From Synaphobranchus kaupii (lineage: Eukaryota > Chordata > Actinopteri > Anguilliformes > Synaphobranchidae), in contig CM056376.1 of the NCBI GenBank assembly GCA_029718625.1, positions 113,864,367 through 113,928,366 of the forward strand: DNA of 64,000 nucleotides, written 5' to 3'. Positions 11,540 to 28,251 of this stretch are shown here, piece by piece (position 1 is the stretch's first letter; each line of letters begins with the position of its first letter). The notes under the pieces are model-generated. The model saw only the letters and a program-made list of their open reading frames with translations, was not told where the DNA came from and searched no databases. A program made the translations under genes and the position numbers.

Positions 11540-12168
11540 CTATATTTGAATGGATCTCTATGGGAATTGGGGGGTGGGACTAGATTTAGCTGTAAATAAC
11601 ACTGGAACAGTATGGAAACACATGGTTGGCTAAATGGCTCTAAGTCATTAAGGGTCTGACGTATCAAACAAGCCTTAAATCATCACTCTGCTGCCAGAAA
11701 TACAGTAGATATGGATGGATAACTTGAAGGGTTTCTTCTCCTGACTTATTTTTCCATAGAGTTCAATAGGACAATTTGTCAGGAGAAACAACCCTTAAAG
11801 TGATTCATCAATATCTACTGCATATCTGGCAGCAAAGTGATGGTTTGAGGCTTGTTTGATACCTCAGACCCTTGATGACTAACAGCCATTTTACCAATCA
11901 TGTATTCCATACTGCTCCAGTATAATTTACAGCTAAATCTAGTCCCACCCCCCAATTCCCATAGAGATCCATTCAAATGCAGAGATGTTATAGTATCACT
12001 TGTAAGAGAACCAGAAAATAAGATATCAAGAGTCTTTTGGGTCACAGACATCAGGAAGTCATGGCATACAAAGGATATGCGACCAAATATAAAAAATTCA
12101 AAGGCACAGTCAACTTAGTGTATGTAAACTTCTGACCCACTGGAATTGTGATTCAGACTTCAACTGTA
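11540..12168. mobile_element. Truncated Tc1-like element with long palindromic core
   Basis: The same core palindrome as at 27313-28013 is present, with CATCACTCTGCTGCCAG and its inverse on either side of a CCTGAC...GTCAGG centre near 11740-11795. The right end reads AACTTAGTGTATGTAAACTT and closes with ACTTCAACTGTA, the Sleeping Beauty-type end. The left Tc1 end is missing. Confidence 0.75.
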
Positions 12169-15156
12169 TATATTATTATTAGTGCTCTTATTACACTGCA
12201 GTTCTCAGCCAGGGGCCACAGCTTAACAGTCAGACTGGTGGGTGCCTGATCAACCAGTGGGGGTTCGCTGGTGAGCAATGAATCAGAAACACTAGCTCTC
12301 TACATACAGCCAACCTAATCATACTGACTTCTTGATTGATTGGCTACATCAATACCTTGAATTCCCTACCCATTTTGATTCCCAGTTGACTTTAATTCAT
12401 AGGTCAAATGAGAACTCAGTTGACATATGAATGAACCTAACTTTTGACCTTCCTTGTTAAATAAGGTTTAAATAAAACAAACGAAAGACTCTTTAGTCAT
12501 TGCTAGTTTGCTAGCAGCATTGCGAAGAGTCTAGGCGTCTGGCTCGTTCTACTCGCCTACTTTAATCACAAAACCTGAGGCCAACCTATGCCACCCAGAG
12601 TACTACGTTATGTATACCCAGGTTGGTGTTGACAGAGTTGTGTAAATTCAGAGTGAGGTGAAAAAGAAATAGCATCACACAAACAGAAGCTCTGTCTGTA
12701 ACTCAGTTCTGGACTCGATACAGGAAACGGGGTTCTCGTTTTGGAGGTCCGGCAGTACCAGACTTCTTCATCAGCAGCCTCTCTACGCCGGTCAGCTTCA
12801 GCTTGTTCAGGACAGAAAACCAGACAAAGATCACCCTCAAACCCCAAGAAAGACTATGCCTGTTCTGTGCTGGGTAGTGGGGGCCATTTTGTGACTGGCT
12901 TTCAGGCCATTTTGCGACTGGCTCAGACATGTTCGGAATAACCTCGCACCAAAGTGTGAAAACAGAAAGGTTATACTCAATTAACATAACCACGGTTACA
13001 ATACTTACAACAAGTACTTACTTGTTTTGCCAGTCTTTTGCTAAACTTTGCTCTTATTGTGTGCCAACGCAGTTCTCAAAGCTTGGTTGTGTTCTGCTCT
13101 AAAAAAATAGCAGGAGATCCCTCAGGAGATCCAAAGTAAAAGAGCCTGGATTTACTGTGCCTCCAAAATAACATAGAATCATGCCAGTTACAAAATCAAA
13201 CACATAGTCAATAAACATTGACACATTTGGAACACCTGTGTGTTCCAATATAACTGCATGTAGCCAAAACCACATTTAAAAACACTGCTTGGAGCATGAG
13301 CTGCTTGCAAATGCACACAGTACCTTTTCCACCTTTCACTTTAGCATTTCTGCAAGAATGAGGACATTGCAAGTTGCTCTTGACTAGTAACTAGTATCTA
13401 GACTAGTAGCACATCGATAGTAAAGATATGTGGCGCTATTACCATTAATTCCGCATAACTGTGACGTCCACGCAAGCAAAATACACTGCAAGTCAAATCA
13501 CCTGTCTTTTTGCCATATACCTTTAAGGCATACGATCACATATGTACTTAGAATGTTCTTAACTGAACAGTCTAATGCTGATGTAACGATCACTACTGGC
13601 AAATTGAAGGCAATGGAGTTCTAGAACACTGACTTCGAATTTTGAAAAAACATTCCAAAAAACCTACTCTTAAAAGGGTAACAATGTAGTGCTTTCCAAT
13701 AGCAAGTAACCTGACCTCATTGGTCAAATCTGGGTTTGAATGGCACAGGTGGATCAGCAATTAAAGAGAGCTATGAAAGGCATCAGCAAACAGAGGAGGG
13801 CTCAGCTGTGCGGCTGGCAGTCTGAATCGTAGCCTCCGTGTTAGCGTTCATGAAACAGAAAGTGCACTGTGAACAGTATGAGGGGAATTAAACAACGTTT
13901 ACACCACGCTACGTCATCAGAGTTAATACCTAATGACACAGATAAACAGAACACTGCTATTAAATGTAGCTACGCTTACAGCAACGTCACATTTTATTTT
14001 AGTAAGAGATGAGGACAATGACTGCTTTGAGGCCTTAGGGGTCAAAGCTTTGAAAAAGAGGGTTATTAATGCCTGCTCCATTATAAAAGGGTGGAGTGAG
14101 CCACTGTGCACAAACAAGCTGTCTGTTCAGTGGGTTTAATGGAAAAGGTGAATGCTCTACTCAAACCTATTTAAGGGTTATGTTTATTAAGTGGATGTTC
14201 AAAATTACTGTCAACAACTTACACTCAGTGCACATAAAGCTCATCAAAGAAGCCTTTCAGGTGTAAATAGAGTTGTGTACAGGAAACAGGAAACTTAAAT
14301 CCTTTACAAAGGTCACAAAGGTCACGGTCTATGCCTTATTGACGACGGTGACCGTGAGCAAGTTAATGAATGAACACTCCACGTTTTTACATCACTCTAC
14401 GTTCTAACATCTGAAGGTAAAGTCTCAGGCATTTTAAAGCCAATGCTGCTGTACAAATTTAAATGTCCTCCCTAATGTTCACGCTTGTGTTGAAATGACA
14501 GACAGACCGTTGGCCAGGAGACTGGTTTGTCAGACGAGTGCATTTGCTCGCCGTAGGTGGAATAAAACCTTTGGAAAGCACAAAAATCGCCAAACATCCC
14601 TAAAGGAGTTAAATAATGATACTGATGTCACCCTAAGGTTTAGTCGGCTATTTATCAATAAAGCACCAGACAACCAGGAGCGTGAACTATGGAGCTTACA
14701 GCTCAGTGGATAAAAGACTGCTGTTTGCTGTGTGATGTAAGGTTGTTGACATCCGTAACAAATTTCCCTCTTCCTCTGACCAACTGCACTTCTTTAGACA
14801 ATTTTCCTTCAGCGGTATCTCTTTGTTTACTGGATAAAAGGTTGCAATGCACTTGCGTGCACAAACGTTTGTCTCCATCTTGTGGTGGCATCAGTACTTA
14901 CAGAGCATTCCCCTTTCCTTGGTGTGGTAAAAGAAAGAACTATAAAAATGACATTCTAGGAAATATGTTTAATTTTCTAAATGATTTCTGTACTAGGCGA
15001 TCATCTATAAACTGACCACAAACTGACCACAAGCTGGACCAGTTGTCTGCAGTTATTTGTATGTGAAGTATGTTCAAACAAGACTCAATATATTCAAAAC
15101 AAATTCCTGATAAAGACCAAGTTTATTCATTCATACATGTTTGAAATATATTCTCC
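12169..15156. other. Intergenic, no gene seen
   Basis: No coding sequence is supported. About 13510-13690 belongs to a dispersed repeat that recurs near 32035-32165 and 40019-40112; shared blocks include AGAATGTTCTTAACTGAA and TCTAGAAC. The bbs12 3' end begins at 15157. Confidence 0.55.
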
Positions 15157-17121
15157 TTAAAGCAGCATGAGACAGGAATCCTGCTGGGCATCTTTGGTGT
15201 TGAAGCCGGTGATTATCTCGGCGTCGGTCTGAAGTACCAGAAGGACCAGGTCCAATGCCTTCCTCCAGGCTTCCAACTTCGCCTCAACATTGTCATAGAT
15301 GACCGGCGCGCCTCCTACATCACCGTGGAGATGCTCCAAGAGGCGGCCACGTGGCAAGGTCCCCGCCCCCAAGCCCTTCAGAGACTGCTTGACTACCGTC
15401 CAGGCTTCCAGCTTTGAACGACACGCTGCGGCGTTCCACATCACCGTAGCGACATACTCCACCCACCCCTCCGCCATGCGCTGGAACACTAGGCCCCTGT
15501 AAGGGTTTGAGTCTCCTAGTGGGCCTGTCCGGTCGCCATCGGGTTTTGAGAGTTCTCTGAGGTGGTGAGCGCAGAGAATTTCGGTGACCCCTGCGCCAGG
15601 CAGGACGTTCCCATCCCCTATTGCGTGGTACAGGCGGTGGGCACAGCCCCAAAACCGGTCCTCCAGCATCTGCAGCTTACTGCTAACACAGCTAGCGATT
15701 ACCGCCGTCACCAGCCGGGTCCCATTGGCCTGGATGTTAACCGCCACAGCTTTTCCGCATTCCCGCCACATGGATGCCCGCACCCCTTTGCCCACACAGT
15801 CCTCGCTCAGCTGGGAGAGGTAGGTGACCAGCACGGCCCCCGTTGTTGCAGCGAAGTCCCGCAAGATGCCACGCTTCACCCTCTCAACCACTAGGAGGCC
15901 TCGCTCCACACAGCTCTGGCGTAGACCGTCCGCCACTGTTCCGCTGACCAGGAGCACGTCCACCTTCAGCCACTGCAGAGTCACCAGCGCTTTCCTGGCC
16001 CACTCACTTTCCGTATGGAACCCCAGAGAATCCAGTTTTCCGGTCATGCACCGGACATCAGCCGGCCGGCTGAAGCCCAGGTGGCGGTAACTCTCGGTAA
16101 TGTCGCCGTTGACAACAGCCACTTGCAGGCTCCGGGCCTCAAGGCTTTTGACGGTCAGGGCTTGCTCCTCGGAGACAAGAGTGAGGAACCCGCCGAGGGT
16201 GCAAGCACACCCCTCGGGCAGCCCGGGCAGGACGCACGTTGCCAGCTTGCCGACGTCGAATGTCCTACGGTCGCCGTCTACCCTGACGCTCTCCGCTTGA
16301 ATTCCGTAGGCCTGGACGACCAGACTCATCCCGTCCTCACAACCGTGACTCACAGACCCGGCAAGACAGGTGACATCCAGGGGTTCAGGCTCCCCTGAAA
16401 GTGATGATGATAACGATAACATCATCGCTGGCACTGAGCTTCCCATCTGTGCTCTTTCACTTGGGCCGAAATGCCTGCTGTGCGTCAGTTTTATTTTTGC
16501 TTTTCCCTTCAGAACGGCTTGCAGCTTGTGAGTCTCGCCGATCTGCACCTTTTTGATGCTAGGTCCGCAAGCCCCTGGCCCACTTGCATCATGGGACGAT
16601 GACAGTGAGGAGACGACGGTGGATTTGAGTGGCGTGAGAGAACAGGTGCTTGTGGGATCTCTGTGCCTGTCCGGTCGTTTGTACCCTCCAGAGCCAAGAT
16701 GGCATATGGCCTCCTTTATCGGCAGGCGGATTCCCCTGCTGGCTTCCAAGCATGAGTCCAGCCCCTCCAACATGGCTGACACAATGTGCTGAATGGGTAC
16801 GCCCTCCTGAAGGCACTCCAGAGCCGCCACACTCCAGGCTCCCACCATGAAAAGCAGACAGCCTGTTCCTGTGCCGAACGCCTTCTGGTGTGCCTGCACA
16901 GTCTCATTGAGCAGCTGTCCAGCTGCGCAGCTCAGATCCAACTGCTCCAGTAGACGGAAGGAGGAGCACACCAGGCTGCACTCCCCGCTCTCCTGGTCCT
17001 CCACAAACTTGCACTTTTTTTCGGGACCCAAGAAGGCATTTGCTGCTGCAGCTAACGCTGCCAGCTGCTGCAGTCCAATGTGCCGACCCTGGTTTACTGC
17101 CGTGCAACCCAACATCAGCAT
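15157..17121 (-). CDS. bbs12: Bardet-Biedl syndrome 12 protein, chaperonin-like
   Basis: BBS12 is a vertebrate group II chaperonin relative that, with MKKS/BBS6, BBS10 and CCT subunits, helps assemble the BBSome, the complex that moves cargo in and out of cilia. This 654-residue open frame starts MLMLGCTAVNQGRHIGLQQL and matches the BBS12 N-terminus in pattern (RHxGLQQL at 14-20, FLGP at 30-33, RLLE.LDL near 57-63). GTGTGCLLFMVGAW (83-96) lies where active chaperonins have the GDGTT nucleotide motif; the Asp is absent, as in BBS12 generally. The C-terminal helix KLEAWRKALDLVLLVLQTDA ends the chaperonin fold and is followed by a short tail. A single coding exon agrees with the mammalian gene. 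It is shorter than the human protein (710 aa). The first ATG at 17121 is used; a second in-frame ATG follows two codons later. It is head to head with cetn4. Confidence 0.95.
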   Translation of the reverse strand: MLMLGCTAVNQGRHIGLQQLAALAAAANAFLGPEKKCKFVEDQESGECSLVCSSFRLLEQLDLSCAAGQLLNETVQAHQKAFGTGTGCLLFMVGAWSVAALECLQEGVPIQHIVSAMLEGLDSCLEASRGIRLPIKEAICHLGSGGYKRPDRHRDPTSTCSLTPLKSTVVSSLSSSHDASGPGACGPSIKKVQIGETHKLQAVLKGKAKIKLTHSRHFGPSERAQMGSSVPAMMLSLSSSLSGEPEPLDVTCLAGSVSHGCEDGMSLVVQAYGIQAESVRVDGDRRTFDVGKLATCVLPGLPEGCACTLGGFLTLVSEEQALTVKSLEARSLQVAVVNGDITESYRHLGFSRPADVRCMTGKLDSLGFHTESEWARKALVTLQWLKVDVLLVSGTVADGLRQSCVERGLLVVERVKRGILRDFAATTGAVLVTYLSQLSEDCVGKGVRASMWRECGKAVAVNIQANGTRLVTAVIASCVSSKLQMLEDRFWGCAHRLYHAIGDGNVLPGAGVTEILCAHHLRELSKPDGDRTGPLGDSNPYRGLVFQRMAEGWVEYVATVMWNAAACRSKLEAWTVVKQSLKGLGAGTLPRGRLLEHLHGDVGGAPVIYDNVEAKLEAWRKALDLVLLVLQTDAEIITGFNTKDAQQDSCLMLL

Positions 17122-17613
17122 CTCGAATCATAGAAATACATACATGCAGAAATTAGTATTATTTTTCTGTTGTTTTTTTATATACATTCTTCATTTTATG
17201 GGTGTTTTTGCAGTACACCCATGCCCTGTTTGTGGTTTAACTGTTCAAGTTACTTCGTCAAGGATTTGCCTCCCTTTAAAGTTTGAATAAATGAAATCAC
17301 CTCTATAATAATATAGCTAAAACAGAATAATTAGAACAAAAAAACTATAAAGCTAGGAAGATAAGCTTTCACACACAAATAGTGACATGCAAATCCACAA
17401 TCTGTATTATCAAGGCTCTATAGCTACAGTGAGCACCATAATTAATTGGACAGTGACACACTTTTTGTTATTTTGGTTCTGTACTCTAGCACTTTGAGTT
17501 TGAAAGGATATAATGACAATGAGGTTGAAGTGCAGACTGTCAGCTTTAATTTGAGGTTATTTGCATCCATATCGGATGAACCGTTTAGAAATTATAGAAC
17601 CTTTTGTACATAG

Positions 17614-17788
17614 CAGAGGTGTAAAATCCAGGTTCAGAAAGTAAAAGTCCTCCCCAGTATTTTGTTCCAATCACCTGGACTTGCAAATTAGCACAAACGT
17701 TCAGCTAGGAGGTAGCTTGCTGAGTTCATGGGTGGAAGAAAAACATGGCAGGACTTTTACTTTCTGACCGCTGGACTTTCCACCTCTG
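17614..17788. mobile_element. hAT-type MITE with perfect 8-bp target duplication
   Basis: The ends CAGAGGTGTAAAATCCAG and its near-inverse (CTGGACTTTCCACCTCTG) bound a 175-bp element. GTACATAG is duplicated exactly on both sides (17606-17613 and 17789-17796). The 8-bp duplication and CAGRG-type ends indicate a non-autonomous hAT. A related copy lies at 32731-32921. Confidence 0.9.
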
Positions 17789-18080
17789 GTACATAGTCCC
17801 TCCCATTTTCGGGCATCAACAAATATTGGACAGTTTAACATAATGTAGAACAAAGTAATCATTTTTAATATTTGGTCGCATATCCTTTACATGCCATGAC
17901 TTCCTGATGTCTGTGACCCAACAATATCAAAAGACTCTTGATATCTTATTTTCTGGTACTCTTACAAGCGATACTATAACATCTCTGCATTTGAATGGAT
18001 CTCTATGGAAATTGGGGGGTGGGACTAGATTTAGCTGTAAATTATGCTGAAACAGTATGGACGTATTAAACAAGCCTTAA

Positions 18081-18733
18081 AGAGTAACTACACCCACTGT
18101 CTCAGCCTGTCTCCGCCTACTACTCAATTTTCAAAAATACTTTGTGGGGTGAGCGAGGGAGAGGGGTAGGGGCGGAGGAGCTGTGTCCATCGTCATTTGC
18201 ATAAATTAACGTACATTGTACAAATGATTTTGTATAACTCGGATCAAACTGTCAAACTAGACGTCGTTGCACATCAAATATGAATCAAGATTCAGCAACT
18301 GCATCGTCTATTTCTCACCTCAAATATTTTCAGAAACATATTTTAGTGGACTATTTAGGTGGAATAAGAGAATTGAACAGGACGCCACGTTGTCCCGGTT
18401 TAAAAACGTGGAGGGGAAACGAAAGCAACGTAGCGGGTCTAACCAATCAGGTGCCGGCTGTTTCCGTTGTGGGCGACAACAATTATCCATATGACGTAGA
18501 GGTACCTCCAAAGAGGTACTCTGACATCACGATTGGGGCGGGGGCAGTGTGGGGAGCAGAAAGGAAATTCCAACCATTAGGGGCAGCACAAAGACACTTT
18601 TCTACCAGTTTATTATGATATACAATAATATTTCAGAATTGTTGAAATAACAGAATGCATGAATAAGTTTCATTATAAGGTAGGCATACAAATACGTTTA
18701 CAGCAAAAAAGTGATCTAGAGTGTAGTTACCCT
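18081..18733. mobile_element. TTAA-flanked MITE, Kolobok-like
   Basis: Ends AGAGTAACTACAC and (inverse) AGGGTAACTACAC are flanked by TTAA at 18077-18080 and 18734-18737. Removing it restores the sequence CAAGCC-TTAA-ACCATCACTCTG found in other copies of the host core, which confirms the insertion. TTAA duplication fits Kolobok or piggyBac; the AG-start ends favour Kolobok-like. Confidence 0.85.
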
Positions 18734-19575
18734 TTAAACCATCACTCTGCTGCTAGATATGCAGTAGATATGTATTCCATACTGTTCCAGCATAATTTAC
18801 CTCATTGTCATTGTATCCTTTCAAACTCAAAGTGCTAGAGTACAGAACCAAAATAACAAAAAATGTGTCACTGTCCAATGAATTATGGTGCTCACTGTAT
18901 ACTATCATCAGATCAAAAACGTCTACGACGTAAAAAAAAAAGCCAAGTTACTCACGCATAGCCTACATAGCGCTGTCCATAAGTTCTTAATTCCAACTTG
19001 CAAAAAATAGGCCTGCCTTTAAAAGTCTTGATATCAAAATGTGGCCAAGTTACAACTACCAATATTGCCTATCGTAGCTTACACTAAATAAACTAGCTCT
19101 ATTCCAAAGCAATGCTATCCAAACTTTCCTAAATTATTTAATGCAACTGGTCATTGTGGTTACTTCTGTAGGAAACCCTGAAAAGTGCCAAACTCTCGGT
19201 GCTGTATAGGTATGGGGCATGCCCCGCCAAGCCGTAACTTGGCGGATGGCATACCTGCCATCCCAATAATTAGAAAGAGTGTGAAGTGTCTGGTGTCCAT
19301 ATCTATGACGCGGAGACCATTCCTCACCTTAGACAGCCAGTAGACGGTAGACAGCCAGTTAGCTGTAATACGCCGAAGGGTGAACGCATGAAATCAACAC
19401 GTGTCACAGTTCTACCTATTTACACGTTCTTTGCAACGGAACATTACAAAATAATTTTCTGGCAAAACAGTACAGAATACCTGATGTCGCTTATAAATAA
19501 CGATTAGTCTCGCATGCTTTTCAACACGACAACCGAGATGTGTCCTGTTAGTTTTAGCCATACTGATCACATTGG

Positions 19576-19643
19576 GCATGCGCACTTTTTTTTTTTTTTT
19601 TTTTTTTTGTCGGCGCCAATAAACCCGCTTGTTACTAGGAGAC
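19576..19643 (+). promoter_or_regulatory. Candidate bbs12-cetn4 promoter motifs (NRF1-like, RFX X-box-like)
   Basis: GCATGCGCA at 19576-19584 resembles an NRF1 site. GTTACTAGGAGAC at 19631-19643 fits the loose X-box pattern RYYNYY-N-RRNRAC bound by RFX factors, which drive ciliary genes. Both lie 250-320 bp upstream of the cetn4 start codon, between two head-to-head ciliary/centrosomal genes. A T run at 19586-19608 separates them. Binding is inferred. Confidence 0.4.
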
Positions 19644-19893
19644 GGAAAAGGCCACTGCATACAAACCTATTGTTCGTTTCGGCCCGCCTACGCGCATTTA
19701 CAATTGGACAGAATGTTAATGTTCATTTTTACAAAGGAAAAACTAGTTTTTCCATTGGTCAAATATATTGTCCTTTAAACCTTCTGGACGACGGTTGTTA
19801 GCTACAGTTTGTTTACCTCTGAACACATTTGTCAGGAGCTGCACCAAAGTGTTAGCAAGCAAGCAAGCTTCTTCCCAGCCTGTGTATTTGAAA

Positions 19894-26604
<6,711 letters not shown>

Positions 26605-26815
26605 AGCACTGAGATCGGAGCGTCCAGCTTGTGCACAGACTCTCCACCAGACTTGCACTTTGTATTTGTTAATGGAACTGGATGTTGCGTTTTAGGAAGG
26701 TTTGCCCCTTTGGTTATTTTTTTGTCTTCTTCTTTTTTTTAAAAAGATATTACTTGTTATACGTTCATATTTTGTAAAATATTCAAGACAATAAAAGGTT
26801 TGCTCATAATCTGTG
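26605..26815 (+). other. cetn4: cetn4 3' untranslated region with poly(A) signal
   Basis: The stop codon is followed by about 190 bp of AT-rich sequence and a canonical AATAAA at 26790-26795. The transcript end would be near 26810-26820. Confidence 0.75.
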
Positions 26816-27067
26816 AGAATGTCATATCACAATGCTTGGATAATGCTTGGATAATCAAAGCAGCACACCTCTGCCTTGTTTCTGCATGTGCTCACCAATA
26901 GGGGGCAGGAATACAGCGTTAACATGCTCAGGTTTGCACTATTAAATTCTGAGTACATTTTAAAGTGTACAGCAACACCAGCCTTTGCCCCGTCTCTGCC
27001 CCCTTCACAACTTCAAAAAATGTGAATTGGGCTCGAGCGTGAGAGTAGGGGGGGGGGGGGGCATATA

Positions 27068-28251
27068 CAGTTGAAGTCAGATGTTTACATACACTTAGGT
27101 TGAAGTCATTAAAACTAATTTTTAACCACTCCACAGATTTCATGTTAGCAAACTATAGTGTTGGCAAGTCAGTTAGGACATCTACTTTGTGCATGATACA
27201 AGTCATTTTTCCAACAATTGTTTACAGAGATTATTTCACTTTTAATTCACAATATCACAATTACAGTGAGTCAGAAGTTTACATACACTAAGTTGACTGT
27301 GCCTTTAAATTTTTTATATTTGGTCGCATATCCGTTGGCTTTGTATGCCATGACTTCCTGATGTCTGTGACCCAACAACATTAAAAGACTCTTGATATCT
27401 TATTTTCTGGTACTCTTACAAGCGATACTATAACGATTCTGCATTTGAATGGATCTCTATGGGAATTGGGGGGTGGGACTAGATTTAGCTGTAAAGTATG
27501 CTGGAACCATATGGAATATATGATTGGTAAAATGGCTGTAAGTCATCAAGGGTCTGAGGTATCAAATGAGCCTCAAACCATCACTCTGCTGCCAGATATG
27601 CAGTAGATATGGATGGATCACTTTAAGGATTGTTTCTCCTGACAAATTTTCCTATTGAACTCTATGGAAAAATAAGTCAGGAGAAGAAACCCTTCAAGTT
27701 ATCCATCCATATCTACTGTATGTCTGGCAGCAGAGTGATGATTTAAGGCTTGTTTGATACGTCAGATCCTTGATGACTTACAACCATTTAGCCAACCATG
27801 TGTTTCCATACTGTTCCAGTGTAATTTACAGCTAAATCTAGTCCCACCCCCAATTCCCACAGAGATCCATTCAAATGCAGAGACATTATAGTATTGCTTG
27901 TAAGAGTACCAGAAAATAAGATATCAAGAATCTTTTGATGTTGTTGGGTCACAGACATCAGGAAGTCATGGCATGCAAATCCAAAGGATATGCGACCAAA
28001 TATAAAAAATGTAAAGGCACAGTCAACTTAGTGTATGTAAACTTCTGGCCCACTGGAATTGTGATATAGTGAATTAAAAGTGAAATAATCTGTCTGTAAA
28101 CAATTGTTGGAAAAATTACTTGTGTCATGCACAAAGTAGATGTCCTAACTGACTTGCCAACGCTATAGTTTGCTAACATGAAATCTGGAGTGGTTAAAAA
28201 TTAGTTTTAATGACTTCATCCTAAGTGTATGTAAACATCCGACTTCAACTG
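27068..28251. mobile_element. Sleeping Beauty-type Tc1 ends around a palindromic core
   Basis: The left end CAGTTGAAGTCAGATGTTTA and inverse right end (GACTTCAACTG) are flanked by TA. The inner direct repeat AGAAGTTTACATACACTAAG begins near 27272. This is the IR/DR layout of salmonid-type Tc1 elements such as Sleeping Beauty. The expected transposase gene is replaced by a long foldback at about 27313-28013, which starts TATTTGGTCGCATATCC and reads back to itself. It is non-autonomous. Confidence 0.88.

Larger units (their letters stand above)
17427..18897. mobile_element. Tc1-like element with two nested MITEs
   Basis: The left end CAGTGAGCACCATAATTAAT (17427) and the inverse right end ATGGTGCTCACTG (to 18897) are each flanked by TA, the Tc1/mariner target duplication. 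The interior carries one arm of the same palindromic core seen at 11540, 27313, 41977 and 63060. Two other elements are inserted in it: 17614-17788 and 18081-18733. No transposase remains. It fills most of the gap between bbs12 and cetn4. Confidence 0.85.

Noticed and set aside
15299..17290. Several plus-strand frames over bbs12
   Set aside because: Shadows of the bbs12 coding strand caused by its GC-rich codons.
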